A DNA stretch of 64,000 bases from Anniella stebbinsi (lineage: Eukaryota; Chordata; Lepidosauria; Squamata; Anniellidae): assembly GCA_029215795.1 (NCBI GenBank), contig JARDYH010000007.1:95805263-95869262 (forward strand). The letters are read 5' to 3'. The stretch's first letter is position 1. Each line of letters opens with the position of its first letter. Shown piece after piece: positions 11,529 through 22,599 of the stretch. Under the pieces are notes generated by a model, which searched no databases, was not told the DNA's origin, and was given only the letters and a program-made list of their open reading frames with translations. The position numbers and the translations under genes were made by a program.

Positions 11529-13247
11529 CAGTGGAGGCTGGTGGCCCCGATGCTAGTGGGGTGGTTCAGTCAGGACCAGCGACTTTGGATGGCTCCTTTA
11601 GAGTTCTGAAACCCAGATCCACTGCCCCCACGGACACCAGAGCCACCAGTCTCCACTGCCGAGGAGGCACCCAAGCCCAGGTTCCTGTCCCTTGCCCCTT
11701 AACCTCAGAGAGGTGCCCCTGCCATCAGACTCTGAGGCAAGGAGCACAGAATCCTCAAAAGAGCTGGAACCTGCAGTCTGCATGTAAGTTTCCACCATGC
11801 CAAACCTCCCCTCCTAGGAGATGCCAACCACTGCACAACAAGGCCAGGTGAGAGGCGGGCGGGGCGAGGTGGGGGGGACAGCAGAGCTTTCTGATTGGCT
11901 TCCTGCGCCAGGCCATACAACTCTGCCAACTGCCATAGCTTTAGGGTTGCTAGCTGTGGTCCTGACACCTAGCCATGGGGATCTGGAATGACACCTTCAG
12001 TCCTCCTGTGTCCAATTCACAGCTTGCTTAACCTGCCATTTCTGCTGGCGCTGTGGCTCCCTGTGGTGGAGAAACCTGTGACAAACCAGAACAAAGAACA
12101 GTCAGCGGGGTGGGGGTGGGGGCTTTAGCTCTGGTGAAATACAGTGAAGACTTACAACTTAACGCTATCATGTCCCATTGCTACATGGTGTGCTTAGTGT
12201 GGCTTGTTTGTTTGTTTGTTTTGCCACCAGTATGCATCACAACATCCTGGCTCATGATGTTGCATCCTTCTCCTATGTTTTACAAACTGAGTAGATCAAC
12301 ATGGAGCCACAGGTGGAGGCAGCTGCAGCTATGGGGGAAGAGGACCCCGGACACCGACTGCCACTCGCAGCAGACAATATGGGGCTAGACAGACAAAGAG
12401 TAGGAGCCTATTTCAGGCACGTCTCCATGTGACTTTGCTCACCTGCTTCTCCTGCAGCCCCTAGTTTAGATCGGAGTGGAGAACATGTTCTGCTTGAAAG
12501 CTGCATGACATCGGTGGCAGTGTGTTGGGGCTTCCTGTCTGCAGTAGGCAAAGCCAAAGGCCAAAGTTGTGGGAGGCCAGTGCTGGAAGTGGGTGTGGCC
12601 CCCCAGTGTTCTCTCTCATACATGGACCCAACATCCTTACACACACAGAGACTCATTGGCTCACAGGCAGGGATTCCCTCCACATTGCCATTAGGCTTGG
12701 GGGTGACGTCCATGGAAGGTTCCCGCAAGCCCAACTGCAGGATGGGTTTTTTTCAAGGGTGTTACAGTGCTCAGGGAGGAGAGGGTGAGCCCTCTATCCC
12801 CATGCAGGAAGTAGGCCTTTTAGAAGCCTCCATTGACACCAATGGAGTTTTTTAAAGGCCTGATTTCTACATGGAGGAAGGGGGAGGGAAGGCTGCAGGC
12901 TGGTTGGGGGGACCCCAGGGATTGGAGGTTCCCACCCCTGGGTTAAACAGAGCTGTTAAATGTTGCTTGAGGGAGACACTCCTGAAGCTCCAAAGGTTCA
13001 GTAACAGTCACCACAAGCAGGATTCCATCCTGTAAAACCCTGATGGTGTTAATTCCAACATGTCTTCTAGACCTAGCTTGTCTTCTGTACATTTTAGAGT
13101 CAATATTCTGATCATGTTTCAAGTAATGGAGAGCAAATCAATTCGTTCTAGGTTAATCTATTCCAAAGCCGCAGCTGTTTGTAGCATCACCAAGAACAGA
13201 AGCTTTTGCATGTGCTTCCCTCATCATCTTTGAATTGTTGCACACTA
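11529..13247. other. Non-coding stretch, possible 3' UTR at its start
   Basis: If the exon before it is real, the first part would be its 3' UTR. No well-placed AATAAA signal was seen close by. Overlapping frames around 11531-11968 and 12408-12855 run on both strands and have no recognisable domain. Confidence 0.35.
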
Positions 13248-13248
13248 A

Positions 13249-13601
13249 TCGCCTCTACAAGAGAGGTTTAATGCGCTTTGAAGGTTCATTAAAATTTTTA
13301 CCTCTACAAGAACGGAGCGCAAATCGGGCGTAGAGGCGCGTTATCTCCCCGATAATGCGCATTTTCGAATGCGCGTTAAATCGCGAGTTTTATTTTGCTC
13401 CGGCCGTTAAAGCACATTTTCCCCGTGTGAACAAGCGATTATGCGCATTAACTTCTTGTAAAGCGCTTTTTGGACATCTATTAATGCGCTTCGCTGCCTC
13501 TCGCCGCCTCCCGTGCAGAGGGATTAGGAGTAAATGCGCGTCTGCGATAATGCGCATAATCGCCGAACCGGGCGCAAAAGCAAATCCTTGTAGAGGGAGC
13601 C
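13249..13601 (+). mobile_element. 350-bp Harbinger-like MITE, copy A
   Basis: Terminal inverted repeats GCCTCTACAAG (13251) and CTTGTAGAGG (about 13587-13596) bracket a body rich in ATGCGC palindromes (TAATGCGCATTA-type words). Three further near-full copies lie at 19703, 22148 and 32214. Candidate 3-bp duplications in those copies (TTT, TAG, TTA) fit the PIF/Harbinger habit. An open frame from 13355 starting MRIFECALNREFYFAPAVKA is shared by all four copies. It has no known domain and is treated as fortuitous. The left flank here is slightly eroded. Confidence 0.75.
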
Positions 13602-13817
13602 TTACTTATCCTCTCATGGCTTTTTAATAAACTACCACTGGCACCTGGCTTGCCATTCATTGACAGGTTCCCTGGGACTGCAGCCGTTTGACTCTGAAGC
13701 CTCTTCAGCCAACTGCAAGCAAGAGAATATCCACTGGCCTTGTTTGGCCTCTCTGTTATTCCCCAGGAAGGTTCCCAAAGTCTGTTCCTCAGTTCAGAAA
13801 TGCATCCAGAGCACAGT

Positions 13818-14515
13818 TTGATGACAATACTGCAAGTGAGAAGGATCTTGGAATTGTTGTAAGTCACAAGCTGAATAGGAGCCAACAGTGTGATGTGGCT
13901 GCAAAAAAAGCAAATGCTATTTGGGGATGCATTAATAGAAGTGTAGCTTCCAAATCATGCGAGGTATTCGTTCCCCTCTATTCAGCACTGGTTAGGCCCC
14001 ATCTTGAGTACTGCATCCAGTTCTGGGCACCATACTTCAAGAAGGATGCAGACAAGCTGGAGCGTGTTCAGAGGAGGGCAATGAGGATGATCAGGGGTCT
14101 GAAAACAATGCCTTATGAGGAGAGACTGAAAGAACTGGGCATGTTTAGCCTGGAGAAAAGACGACTGAGGGGAGACTTGATAGCACTCTCCAAATACTTG
14201 AAAGGTTGTCACACAGTGGAGGGCCAGGATCTCTTCTCGATCAACCCAGAATGCAGGACACGGAATAATGGGCTCAAGTTACAGGAAGCCAGATTCCAGC
14301 TGGACATCAGGAAAAACTTCCTGACTGGAGCAATATGACAATGGAACCAATTGCCTAGGGAGGTCTTGGACTCTCCCACACTAGAGGCATTCAAGAGGCA
14401 GCTGGACAGCCATCTGTCAGGTATGCTTTAAGGTGGATTCCTGCATTGGGCAGGGGGTTGGACTCGATGGCCTTATAGGCCCCTTCCAACTCTGCCATGC
14501 TATGATTCTATGAAA
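13818..14515 (+). mobile_element. CR1-type LINE, strongly 5'-truncated
   Basis: Begins inside the RT region (SEKDLGIVVSHKLNRSQQCD) and runs to the CR1 tail with CCTTATAGGCCCCTTCC and GATTCTATG at about 14512. The remaining frame stays open to 14338 and covers the thumb and C-terminal part ([53 protein letters not shown]). The catalytic palm is absent, so it cannot be active. The intact frame suggests a comparatively young insertion. Confidence 0.88.
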
Positions 14516-15199
14516 TGGCCCCTTTATTTTGGGGTTCTGAATGCCTAGTCCTGGTGGCACGGTCAGGGATCAGGGATCACCTTCTGCCAGTCTCTAGGTT
14601 TCCATTTCCAAGCTTTGTAAAGACTATTACCCATGCAGCATGAGGCTCTTGATGCAGCTTTCGATCCTGCCATTTCTTTGGGATTTTCCTCCTTATAGCA
14701 GGGATGGGGAACCTGAGGGCCAAATTCAATTTGGTTTGCATTCCAGTAGTGGGTGGGGTCAGAGGCAAAATGGGAGGGGCAAAAGTACAAAAACAGGCTT
14801 AAGACTCTTCCTGCGGCTAACTAAGCTGTTGGAGTGGCATTTTAACTCATTAGAGGGGGGACAAACATGCCAGGAACCCCCCCCCCCCCAATGCTTGGTG
14901 CCTTTCCCCCAGATGGAAGGGCCAGTGAAAGGCTCTGGCAGGGACTGAGCTCTCCTTCTCCTGCCTTGCCATTAAGCTACACAAACATGTGATGGCATCT
15001 CCTTTTAATGTAATGGGAAATGCTGCTGTTAAGGCACTTTAAAGCACTGGACATTGCCAGACTGTTAACTTCAGTTCAACAGAACCCTGAGCTGATCTAT
15101 CCAGCACTTTAATGAAAAGGGATGTTCAGGCAAATGTGCCCAAAATGGCATGATTAAATGAGAAGGAAAAATGCTCAGAAATTTTATCTTGCACAAACC

Positions 15200-15230
<31 letters not shown>

Positions 15231-16079
15231 CCTGCATGCCTTGGGACTCTTTCTTTTTACTAGTTCACAGCCATGAAAACCACAGAGGCTGCTGTCAGTA
15301 AATGGGTCTTGCTGGAACTGAATGGCCAATAGCCCACTTTCTATAGCCACTCATGGCTCCACATGGAGAAACGGATCTCCTTATCTGGATTGGGGTGAAA
15401 CTATGAAACCTAATATTATTTACACTTCTGTCCAGGTGGCCTGATTTCTATGCATTCCTCAATAGGGGTTTTCAAGGATGCTAAAAGAGCTTAGATTTAA
15501 TTGCAGCACTTTTCATTAATTAAAAATGGTGTTTTAATGTGCACAATTGCTCTTGCTCATGGCTGACCTGCTAGGAAAAGAACAAATGCAAATGAATGGA
15601 AGGATCTACTACACATGCATGCTCAAATGCGACAACCAGTGAAAGTGATAGATTGTCAAAGAAAATCCAAAGGCAGGCAGATCAGAATATGGAAAACTAC
15701 CAGGCTACAGACAAGTAGAGATGTACAAGAATGTTGTTTCAACTCCTTAAGCATCAAAACATGCCCCATTCACACACACCCCGCAAATGCAAGCAAAAAA
15801 AATATTTTATTTTTTGAAAAATCTTGTATATTTCAAAACTTGAAATCATGTTCACAAAATGCATTCGTTGAGAAAATTAGCACTTTGAGAGAGAAAAATA
15901 CACATTTTCACATTTTAGTGAAATATGCATCTAGTTGCACACTTTAAGAAATGTGCACCTCAATGCACACTTTCTCCAGTTAAAAACAAACAAACACAAA
16001 TCCCCTTGCATTCGGGAATGGGAACAAGGCAGACCAAGCATCATTCTGTTTCCTGACTCCTAGCTGAGCAGAGCAGCTG
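14516..16079. other. Non-coding stretch
   Basis: No gene recognised. It contains a (CA)n microsatellite and AT-rich sequence. A phrase near 14697 (AGCAGGGATGGGGAACCTGAG) resembles the terminus of common vertebrate hAT-type MITEs, but the rest of such an element is not clear. Confidence 0.4.
15200..15230. repeat. (CA)n microsatellite
   Basis: About 15 CA units with one interruption (CACACATACACAC...). Confidence 0.95.
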
Positions 16080-16328
16080 GACTAGAAGGTACATAAGGAA
16101 GCCAGATCCCAGAGAGCGAGAGATCAGAGCGGGCAAGCAAGCAGGGAGAGCAAACAGGAGTTTGGCAGAGGGAGTTCGGCAGGGGAGGTCCCTAAGGGGA
16201 AAAAAAATGTTCTTTTAACACCCACCCACAGAGTACGGGACTCTGTTGTTAACCTTCAGGGAGGACAGGACAAAAGCACAGGCCATTCCAGTACAGTCAG
16301 AAAGGTGGAGACCTGCAAAGGGTGTGCA

Positions 16329-16918
16329 ATGTTCGTGTTCCTGCCTGAGGTCAACATGGCGTACACCTGCAAGAAGTGCAAGCTGGTTCCACTATTAGAA
16401 GAAAAAGTGAAAGTACTTGAGTGGTGAGTGTCCACCACCCTCCAAGGAACAAGAGAAGGCGAAGAGTTCTTAGACAGAATGGGGGAACTGCAACAGCAAA
16501 AAGGAGCACAGGAGGTGGAAGAGCAACAGCAAGCCGAAGCAGAAGTGGAGAATGCTGAGGTGAGGAAAGCCAACAAAGAGGAAACTCCTTGGAAAAGAGT
16601 GACCGTTAGGAGCAGAAGAACTAGAAGACACTCTGCACCCATGGAACCAGTAGGGCTATGCAACTCTTTCAGCTACTGGAAGATGAGACTGGTGGACAGC
16701 CTGCAGAGGAAGAATTACAGGGGACCCCATGCAGCAGTGAGCAAGAGGCAAAAGGTCAGTCGAGCAGAGGCAATGATACGAAGGCCTACAACAACAAGAA
16801 GAGAAGAGCAGTCATTATGGGAGACTCCTTGATGCATGGATTGAAAATCAAGTATGTTGCAAAGACCCATGGACTTGTCAGGTATGCTGTCTCCCTGGAG
16901 GACAGATTAGAAATGTGA
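16329..16918 (+). pseudogene. CR1 ORF1 remnant: zinc-knuckle and GDSL-esterase domain
   Basis: ATG at 16329 opens MFVFLPEVNMAYTCKKCKLV. An in-frame TGA at 16425-16427 breaks it, and the frame continues to 16832 as a Glu/Gln-rich, coiled-coil-like stretch. The esterase portion is in another frame (16658-16918, KKRRAVIMGDSLMHGLKIKY), so a frameshift is also needed. In CR1 elements ORF1 is an RNA-binding protein with a Cys-rich motif, and in some lineages an esterase domain with the nucleophile Ser in GDSL. Here the esterase is cut about 35 residues after the GDSL motif by the internal deletion. Not a host gene, because leader and tail are CR1. Confidence 0.75.
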
Positions 16919-16934
16919 CTAAAGGGTTGCCTTT

Positions 16935-17227
16935 TTAATAGCGATAAATGCCAAGTTCTACGCCTAGGAAAAAGAAACCAAATGCACAGTTACAAGATGG
17001 GGGATACTTGGCTCAGCAATACGACAAGCGAGAAGGATCTTGGAATGGTTGTAGATCACAAGGTGAATATGAGCCAACAGTGTGATGTGGCTGCAAAAAA
17101 AGCAAATGCTATTTTGGGCTGCGTTAATAGACGTATAGTTTCCAAATCATGTGAGGTACTGGTTCCCCTCTATTTGGCACTGGTTAGGTCTTATCTTGAG
17201 TATTGTGTCCAGTTCTGGGCATCATAG
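16935..17227 (+). pseudogene. CR1 RT C-terminal remnant
   Basis: Residues MHSYKMGDTWLSNTTSEKDLGMVVDHKVNMSQ-type sequence through VRSYLEYCVQFWAS match the same region of the 14-kb and 34-kb CR1 copies. A TAG follows at about 17225, where the other copies read on into the FKKDAD segment. It is joined upstream to ORF1 by the internal deletion. Confidence 0.8.
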
Positions 17228-17313
17228 TTCAAGAAGGATGCAGACAAGCTGGAGGGGTGTGGACTCGATGGCCTTATAGGCCCCTTCCAACTCTACTATT
17301 CTATGATTCCATG

Positions 17314-17647
17314 GTTTTACACGACCTTTAGGGGCATTAGCAGGTGGGTGACACACCACAGGTATGCTGGCAGGGCCATTCCCCAAGCAGAGATACACCA
17401 CATGAAGGGCCCAAACAGGATGGAGTCAGGGCTGGGGCAGGGGTTGCATGGGAGGGGAACGCATGGACCTTGCAACCTCTACTACCCCTTCAACCACCAT
17501 CACACACCTGTCAATGGTGTAACTTCAAACCAGCCCAAGACTTCATGATAAAGAACTTTTCTCTCATTGACTCCAAATGGAAGGGGGATTAAAAACAGCT
17601 GGCCCTACTTTGATGATTGCCCCCCACTCACATCACCACAGGAGAGC
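17314..17647. other. Non-coding stretch
   Basis: No gene or repeat recognised between the CR1 tail and the solo LTR. Confidence 0.4.
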
Positions 17648-17651
17648 ATAG

Positions 17652-18727
17652 TGTTGCATAAATTATGCTATTCCCAAGTGTCCAAAGTCCAGATATGAAA
17701 CACTTGACGAATGACCTCCTGAAGCTTTGGAAACTAATTTATTATTCTGCGCAGAATAGGTGACCTCTGGACGCTAACGCTAGGCTGACCATATGAAAAG
17801 GAGGACAGGGCTCATGTAACTTTAACAGTTGTAGAGAAAAGGGAATTTCAGCCGGTGTCATTTGTATGCAATTAGTCCCTGGTGAAATTCCCTCTTCATC
17901 ACAACAGTTAAAGTTGCAGGCACTATACTAGAGTGACCATATACAAAAGAAGGCAGGGCCCCTGCAACTTTAACTGTTGTGATGAAGAGGGAATTTCACC
18001 AGGAACTAATTGCATACAAATGACCCTGGCTGAAATTCCCTTTTCTCTACAACTGTTAAAGTTACATGACCCCTGTCCTCCTTTTCATATGGTCAGCCTA
18101 GCTAATGCTGCTTTCCAGAGTCACACCACACCAAGGTTCAAACAATGCTTTTGTACTCCAAAAGTTACACGCCATCAGCCCTCATCCCATTGGTTTATAA
18201 CCCCAGTGGCATCATTTGGCCAACTCTGTTTTACTCTCGAGTAGTCCCGAGTAGTGGCCAGATGTGGCATTGCATTGCCATGTGCTATTTTACTTGTACC
18301 CAGAGATGCTTTGCAATGTCCCTAAAACTTCTATCATTCCCTTATATGGTCATTTTGTCCCTCTCCAGGTGTGCCACGGTCATATCTGGATGAGTCACAC
18401 CCCTGGTTCCTCTAAGTTAGGTGGCCTACGTGCTTCTCTGACTGTGTACAATGGAGTCTGACCTGGAGAAGAAGGAGCAATGGCGATATTGACAAGCTCC
18501 TAGTTCTTGCGCTGCCAAATCATTTGCAAGCAGCTTGACTTTTGCAGAAATGGATACAATGGACAGGCAGTGGGGAATGGGGATTTGGGGTGCTGTGTGT
18601 GGACAGTTTGGGTGTGCGTGTCAGCGAACACATGTAGGATGCATGTAAGATGCGTGTAAGATGCGTGTCAGGGGAAATGGAAGTGTATTGGGATGAAAAT
18701 CATAGATCTGTTCAGATTTTTACAACA
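17652..18727 (-). mobile_element. Solo LTR of the endogenous retrovirus family (subfamily B), minus strand
   Basis: The plus strand runs TGTTGCATAA...TTTTTACAACA, the reverse of TGTTGTAAAAA...TTATGCAACA, the same LTR as the three in the 39-51 kb provirus. It is flanked by a perfect 4-bp target duplication ATAG (17648-17651 and 18728-18731). No internal retroviral sequence adjoins it, so LTR-LTR recombination has removed it. It shares with the central LTR at 43222 a segment of about 43 bp (here about 18408-18449) and the variant CTAATTTATTATTCTG, both lacking in the two outer proviral LTRs. A hairpin element interrupts it at 17781-18100. Confidence 0.92.
17781..18100. mobile_element. 320-bp hAT-like hairpin MITE inside the solo LTR
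   Basis: Terminal inverted repeats TAGGCTGACCATATGAAAAG and its complement bracket two long complementary halves meeting near 17925-17945, so the whole element can fold back. It is flanked by an 8-bp duplication, GCTAACGC (17773-17780) and GCTAATGC (18101-18108, one change). The uninterrupted LTRs read GCTAACGC once at this point, which proves insertion. An 8-bp duplication is the hallmark of the hAT superfamily. Relatives: 55811-55996 (half) and 59695-59999 (right end lost). Confidence 0.93.
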
Positions 18728-18731
18728 ATAG

Positions 18732-19702
18732 GACATGGTGTAACTCAGCATCTGTACACAGCACACCACAAGCACTATATATACGCCACACAGGGAGAGC
18801 ACAACTCAGACAATATGTGCATGGACGGTTGGGGAAGCCACCTCTTTGCTTTCTGGGAGGATTCTGGACATGAAAGGGTGGCAGACCTTGCTGACGCAGG
18901 AGCTACCCTTTTGCAAAGGTCATGGCTGCATCTGATTTGACTACACAACGTCTGCTGTGGGGGGGAATGAGGCTCCCAGAGAAAATGGAGAGCAGGTAGC
19001 CTAGTGCGGGGTGGAAGCAGCGCTCGGCTCTGCCCAAGCTGGCATGGCAGCCCCATCAGGAGAGAAAGAAGCTTGTTGGAGATGGTGTGTGTCCCCCCCC
19101 ACCATCCCCCCACCTGTGAATGTTTCATCTTCTAAGAAAGGGCCCTGAGCAGGTTTCTGTCATGTGACTTTCCCTCAGCAAATCCCTTCTGACTCTGTTT
19201 GCGAAGGGCACCAGGAAATAATGGCTATGGAGCAAGGAAATGGCGGGGCAATGGCCCAGAGGGAGAAGCCCTGCTGCTTTGGGTACAGAAGGTCCCAGGG
19301 CCACTCCCCGGCTCCTCCAGTGAAAGGCGCTCAGGTGTCTCAGGTCTTAGAGCAGCAGGAGGGAGCCTCTGCCCCATAGGGTGGATCTCTGGCCCGCCAC
19401 CAACCCTGCCTCGCCTTGCCGCAATGTCCCTTTTCTGCAGTGCTCCGGGGTGAGTGTCTTCTATTGGCAGATCACTTGCATTCCTCTCTGTGCAGATAGT
19501 GGGCAGAGGGAAGGAAGGCTGAGGGAAAGCTGAAAGGGTGGGGGTGGGGATGGGGGTGGGGAGGCTGGGAATGAGAGAAAATGAGAAAAGGGGTGGGGTG
19601 GGGAGAAAGGTCATGGGCGAAAGAGAAGAGGGAGAGCGAGAGCGAGAGAGAAGGAGGGAGAGAGAATCGTGCTTGGCCAGGCCCACTTGGATTTATTTAT
19701 TT
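18732..19702. other. Non-coding stretch with GA-rich segment
   Basis: Contains a purine-rich low-complexity run at about 19500-19670 on which long frames occur on both strands. These are composition artefacts. No gene recognised. Confidence 0.45.
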
Positions 19703-20057
19703 GGCTGCCTCTACAAGAGAGGTTTAAAGCTCTTTCAAGGCGCTTAAATATTTTTACCTCTACAAGAACGGAGCACAAATCGGGCGTAGAGGCGCGTTAT
19801 CTCTCCGATTATGCGCATTATCGAATGCGCGTTAAACAGTGAGTTTTATTTTGCTCCGGCTGTTAAAGCGCATTTTGACTGTGTAAACAAGCGTTTATGC
19901 ACATTAACTACTTGTAAAGCGCATTTTGGTCATCCGTTAATGCGCTTCGCCGCCTCTCGCCGCCTCTCGTGCAGAGGTATTAGGTGTAAATGCGCTTCAG
20001 CGATTATGCGCATAATCGCCTAACCGGGCGCAAAAGCGAATCCTTGTAGAGGGGACC
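19703..20057 (+). mobile_element. 350-bp Harbinger-like MITE, copy B
   Basis: GGCTGCCTCTACAAG at the left and CTTGTAGAGGGGACC at the right are inverted termini, flanked by TTT on both sides (19700-19702 and 20058-20060). The shared fortuitous frame at 19811 reads MRIIECALNSEFYFAPAVKA. By sequence it groups with copy D (32214), both reading CKAHFGHP or WKAHFGHP, against copies A and C. Confidence 0.82.
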
Positions 20058-20149
20058 TTTTTCTGCAATATTAGTATTTGCAATATTTGTATGCCACTAC
20101 TCACAAATCCCAAAGCAGATTACAAAAGAGTAAAAACAAAGTGGGCCTG

Positions 20150-20245
20150 CCTTTGAGGATGGCTCAGAAGATGCAGCTTCTGCAAAATGCAGCAGCCAGA
20201 CTGATAACCGGGACCAGAGCATATGACATTGACCAGCCTGCCACA
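20150..20245 (+). pseudogene. Short L2-like RT fragment
   Basis: The translation MAQKMQLLQNAAARLITGTRAYD matches the conserved C-terminal block of L2 RT found in this window as KLQLVQNMAARLVTGTSRGD. Only about 30 codons remain, followed by a CAG run. Confidence 0.6.
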
Positions 20246-20259
20246 CGGATTAACAAAAA

Positions 20260-20284
20260 CAGCAGCAGCAGCAGCAGCAGCAGC
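20260..20284 (+). repeat. (CAG)n microsatellite
   Basis: About eight CAG units. Confidence 0.95.
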
Positions 20285-22147
20285 AAAACACACATCCCTT
20301 GGCCACACCCGCCTCTGCAGAAAAGGACGTGGCCCTCCGTGTGGACAAAGGTCCCCTTCGAGAGCACTCCGAAGAGGCAGCCTCAGGTGGGCCAAATTGA
20401 CTCTGGCATAAAGGACTCGTTGACTCACCATAGAAAAAAATGTAGTGATTCACACCGCTAGAGGGCAGCAGAGCCCAGTTGTGTGGTCCCTGGCTCCAGA
20501 AGAAGACCAGGAGGCCCCAGGGCCGGCCGGCCAGAGGGCACCGCCAGAGCCTCATCTCTGCCATGGAGCCCCACGCTGTGCCAATGCTTCGTCTGTGCAG
20601 ATCTCATTGCAGTATTTTTTTTTATTTCCAACTCCATTGATCTCATTGTATTATATTTTATTTTTATTTCCAACTCCAATAAATAACACAGCTGCTCAAG
20701 CAGCTAAGTGGATGTAGCTAATGAACACGTGTGGCAAAAGCCGGAGAGTTCCAGAGCTAAATTGCCTTTGGAGGGAGCAAAAGAGAACACGGAGGGAGCC
20801 TGGTTGTTTCCCGAAAGAGATGTAGAATTCCATGGAAACCCTTTTTTGAACTTAAGTAAACAAAGGGGAATGAAAGCACATGCTCAGTAATATAATTTCA
20901 ACAAATGTTTTATCGGAAGATGGATTCAGGGCACTTGTGATAAAGCACCTGAGACAGAGCAGCACGAACAAGCAGAGAATGGGAGAGGGGCAACAGCACG
21001 AGGGGGCAGTCAAGCGAGGGACCCCCAAAACAGGGCCAGAGGAGGCTGGAATATGGAATCAGAGATGTACAAAACCCGTGAGGTAGAAGTACAGAGAGAA
21101 TCCTCTTCCCAACCCCCAGCCCTAGCCTAGCGAACAGCTGCCACGGAATTTCAGGAGCTCGACCTTGATCTTAACCCAACTCAAGGAATGTCTTGGAATC
21201 TCAGTTGCCCACCTGGGCTCCTTGCAGGGCCTCTGCACAGGCTGAAGCTTCCATGGCAAAGGCTGGGCTCCGATTTTCTTCAAGGAGGGTTCTGGGCCTG
21301 CCATGATTTCCATTTTGTAAATGGGGTGTGGGAGACAGTTGCCCTGGGGAAGCAGCCATAGAGGACAGGCCAGTCTGCAGCTGATCTCCATAGCAGGCAA
21401 GAGCGCACCTGACAGGGCCAGAGGTGGCAGTCTGCCTCCAGATGTTGGCCTACAAGAGGGGATGGATGTCCCTGCTTCCTCCAGGTGGCCTCCACTGACC
21501 AGCTAGAGAGAGCCTTGGTCTGGCCCAGTGTGGCCCAGACCCAAAATGGATCTATCAAGCCGCACCAGCTCTCCTGTGTGGAATTATGCTTGACCTGTCC
21601 CCTCTTTGCTCCAAATGTTGGGCTCCCAGATTTAACTGCAGCAGGATTTGTAATACTGTCCAGTTCCTTTTAGATATTTTTGCTGTCAATTTAGTCTGAC
21701 TGCTGTGCTCAGGACTGACTATTTCAGCTCAGTGCTGGGCTGACTGAACAGCAAATTCATGAAGGAAAAAATAAACCCACACAAGTTACAATAATTTAAA
21801 TAATTGGGTGGGTTTTTTGTGTATGTGACAGCATCAGGAATACACAAAGCTCATCCACTGTAAAATCCTGAGGGACTGGGGAAGCAGGAGCAGATGAAGT
21901 CTTGTGAAAGAGAAATGCTATTTTCATGCAAATATCCCTCCGTAATAAAATACCCAGGGAATAAAAATGGCAAGGAAATGCATGATATACAAGCAGCAGC
22001 AGCAGCCGGCTTTTCCAAACAAGAGCACTCCTCTCCGCATCTGGTTGTTGTTTTTATACCACCGGATGTGTCAACAGTAATGAATGGAAGAGCATTTGGA
22101 CAACAGGGTATTGAGGAGGCTCAAGAGGGTGAGGGGACATTGCCTAG
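20285..22147. other. Non-coding stretch
   Basis: No gene recognised. A small tandem duplication lies at about 20602-20690, in which ATCTCATTG followed by TTATTTCCAACTCCA occurs twice. Short CAG runs occur near 21990. Confidence 0.4.
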
Positions 22148-22502
22148 GGCCTCCTCCACACGGGGCGTTTAATGAGCCTTGAAGGCTCATTATAAATTTT
22201 ACCTACACACGAGCGGAGCGCAAAACGGGCGTACAGGCGCGTTATCTCCCCGATAATGCGCATTTTCGAACGCGCGTTAAATAGCGACTTTTATTTTGCT
22301 CCGGCCGTTAAAGCGCATTTTCGCTGTGTGAACAAGCGATTATGCGCATTAACTACCTGGAAAGCGCTTTTTGGGCATCTTTTAATGCGCTTCGCCGCTT
22401 CTCGCCGCCTCCCGTGCAGAGGGATTGTGAGTAAATGCGCCTCCGTGATAATGCGCATAATCGCGGAACCAGGCGCAAAGGCGCATTCTTGTGGAGGGGG
22501 CC
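22148..22502 (+). mobile_element. 350-bp Harbinger-like MITE, copy C
   Basis: Termini GGCCTCCTCCACACG and CTTGTGGAGGGGGCC, with TAG on both flanks (22145-22147 and 22503-22505). The body has the same ATGCGC-rich pattern as copies A, B and D. The termini carry CTCCAC where the other copies have CTCTAC, a distinct subfamily. Confidence 0.8.
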
Positions 22503-22599
22503 TAGGTTTTCTTTGGCTGGGTGAAGAAAGCCCAGATTTTATTGGGGGGGGTGGATAATGTAAGCTAGAACAACTGCAAAGCAAAAGGAGCTTTCCTGG

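Larger units (their letters stand above)
16080..17313 (+). mobile_element. Internally deleted CR1 retaining 5' region, partial ORF1 and 3' tail
   Basis: Unlike the other CR1 copies this one keeps sequence from the 5' part: a purine-rich leader at 16080-16328, an ORF1 with a CxxC motif (YTCKKCKLVPLLEEKVKVLEW) and the GDSL-esterase start (RRAVIMGDSLMHG, at about 16820). It then jumps near 16920 straight to the distal RT region (DKCQVLRLGKR-like, then MGDTWLSNTTSEKDLGMVVDHK), losing the endonuclease and most of RT. A second jump near 17255 joins CAAGCTGGAGG directly to the tail (GGACTCGATGGCC). The conserved CR1 tail is intact, so such a shortened RNA could in principle have been mobilised by an active CR1 in trans. 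Confidence 0.8.

Noticed and set aside
16658..16918. GDSL-type esterase as a host gene
   Set aside because: Lies in CR1 ORF1 context, is cut short by a deletion and requires a frameshift.
19225..19686. 153-codon Ser/Pro/Thr-rich minus-strand frame
   Set aside because: Complement of a GA-rich low-complexity tract, which suppresses stops.
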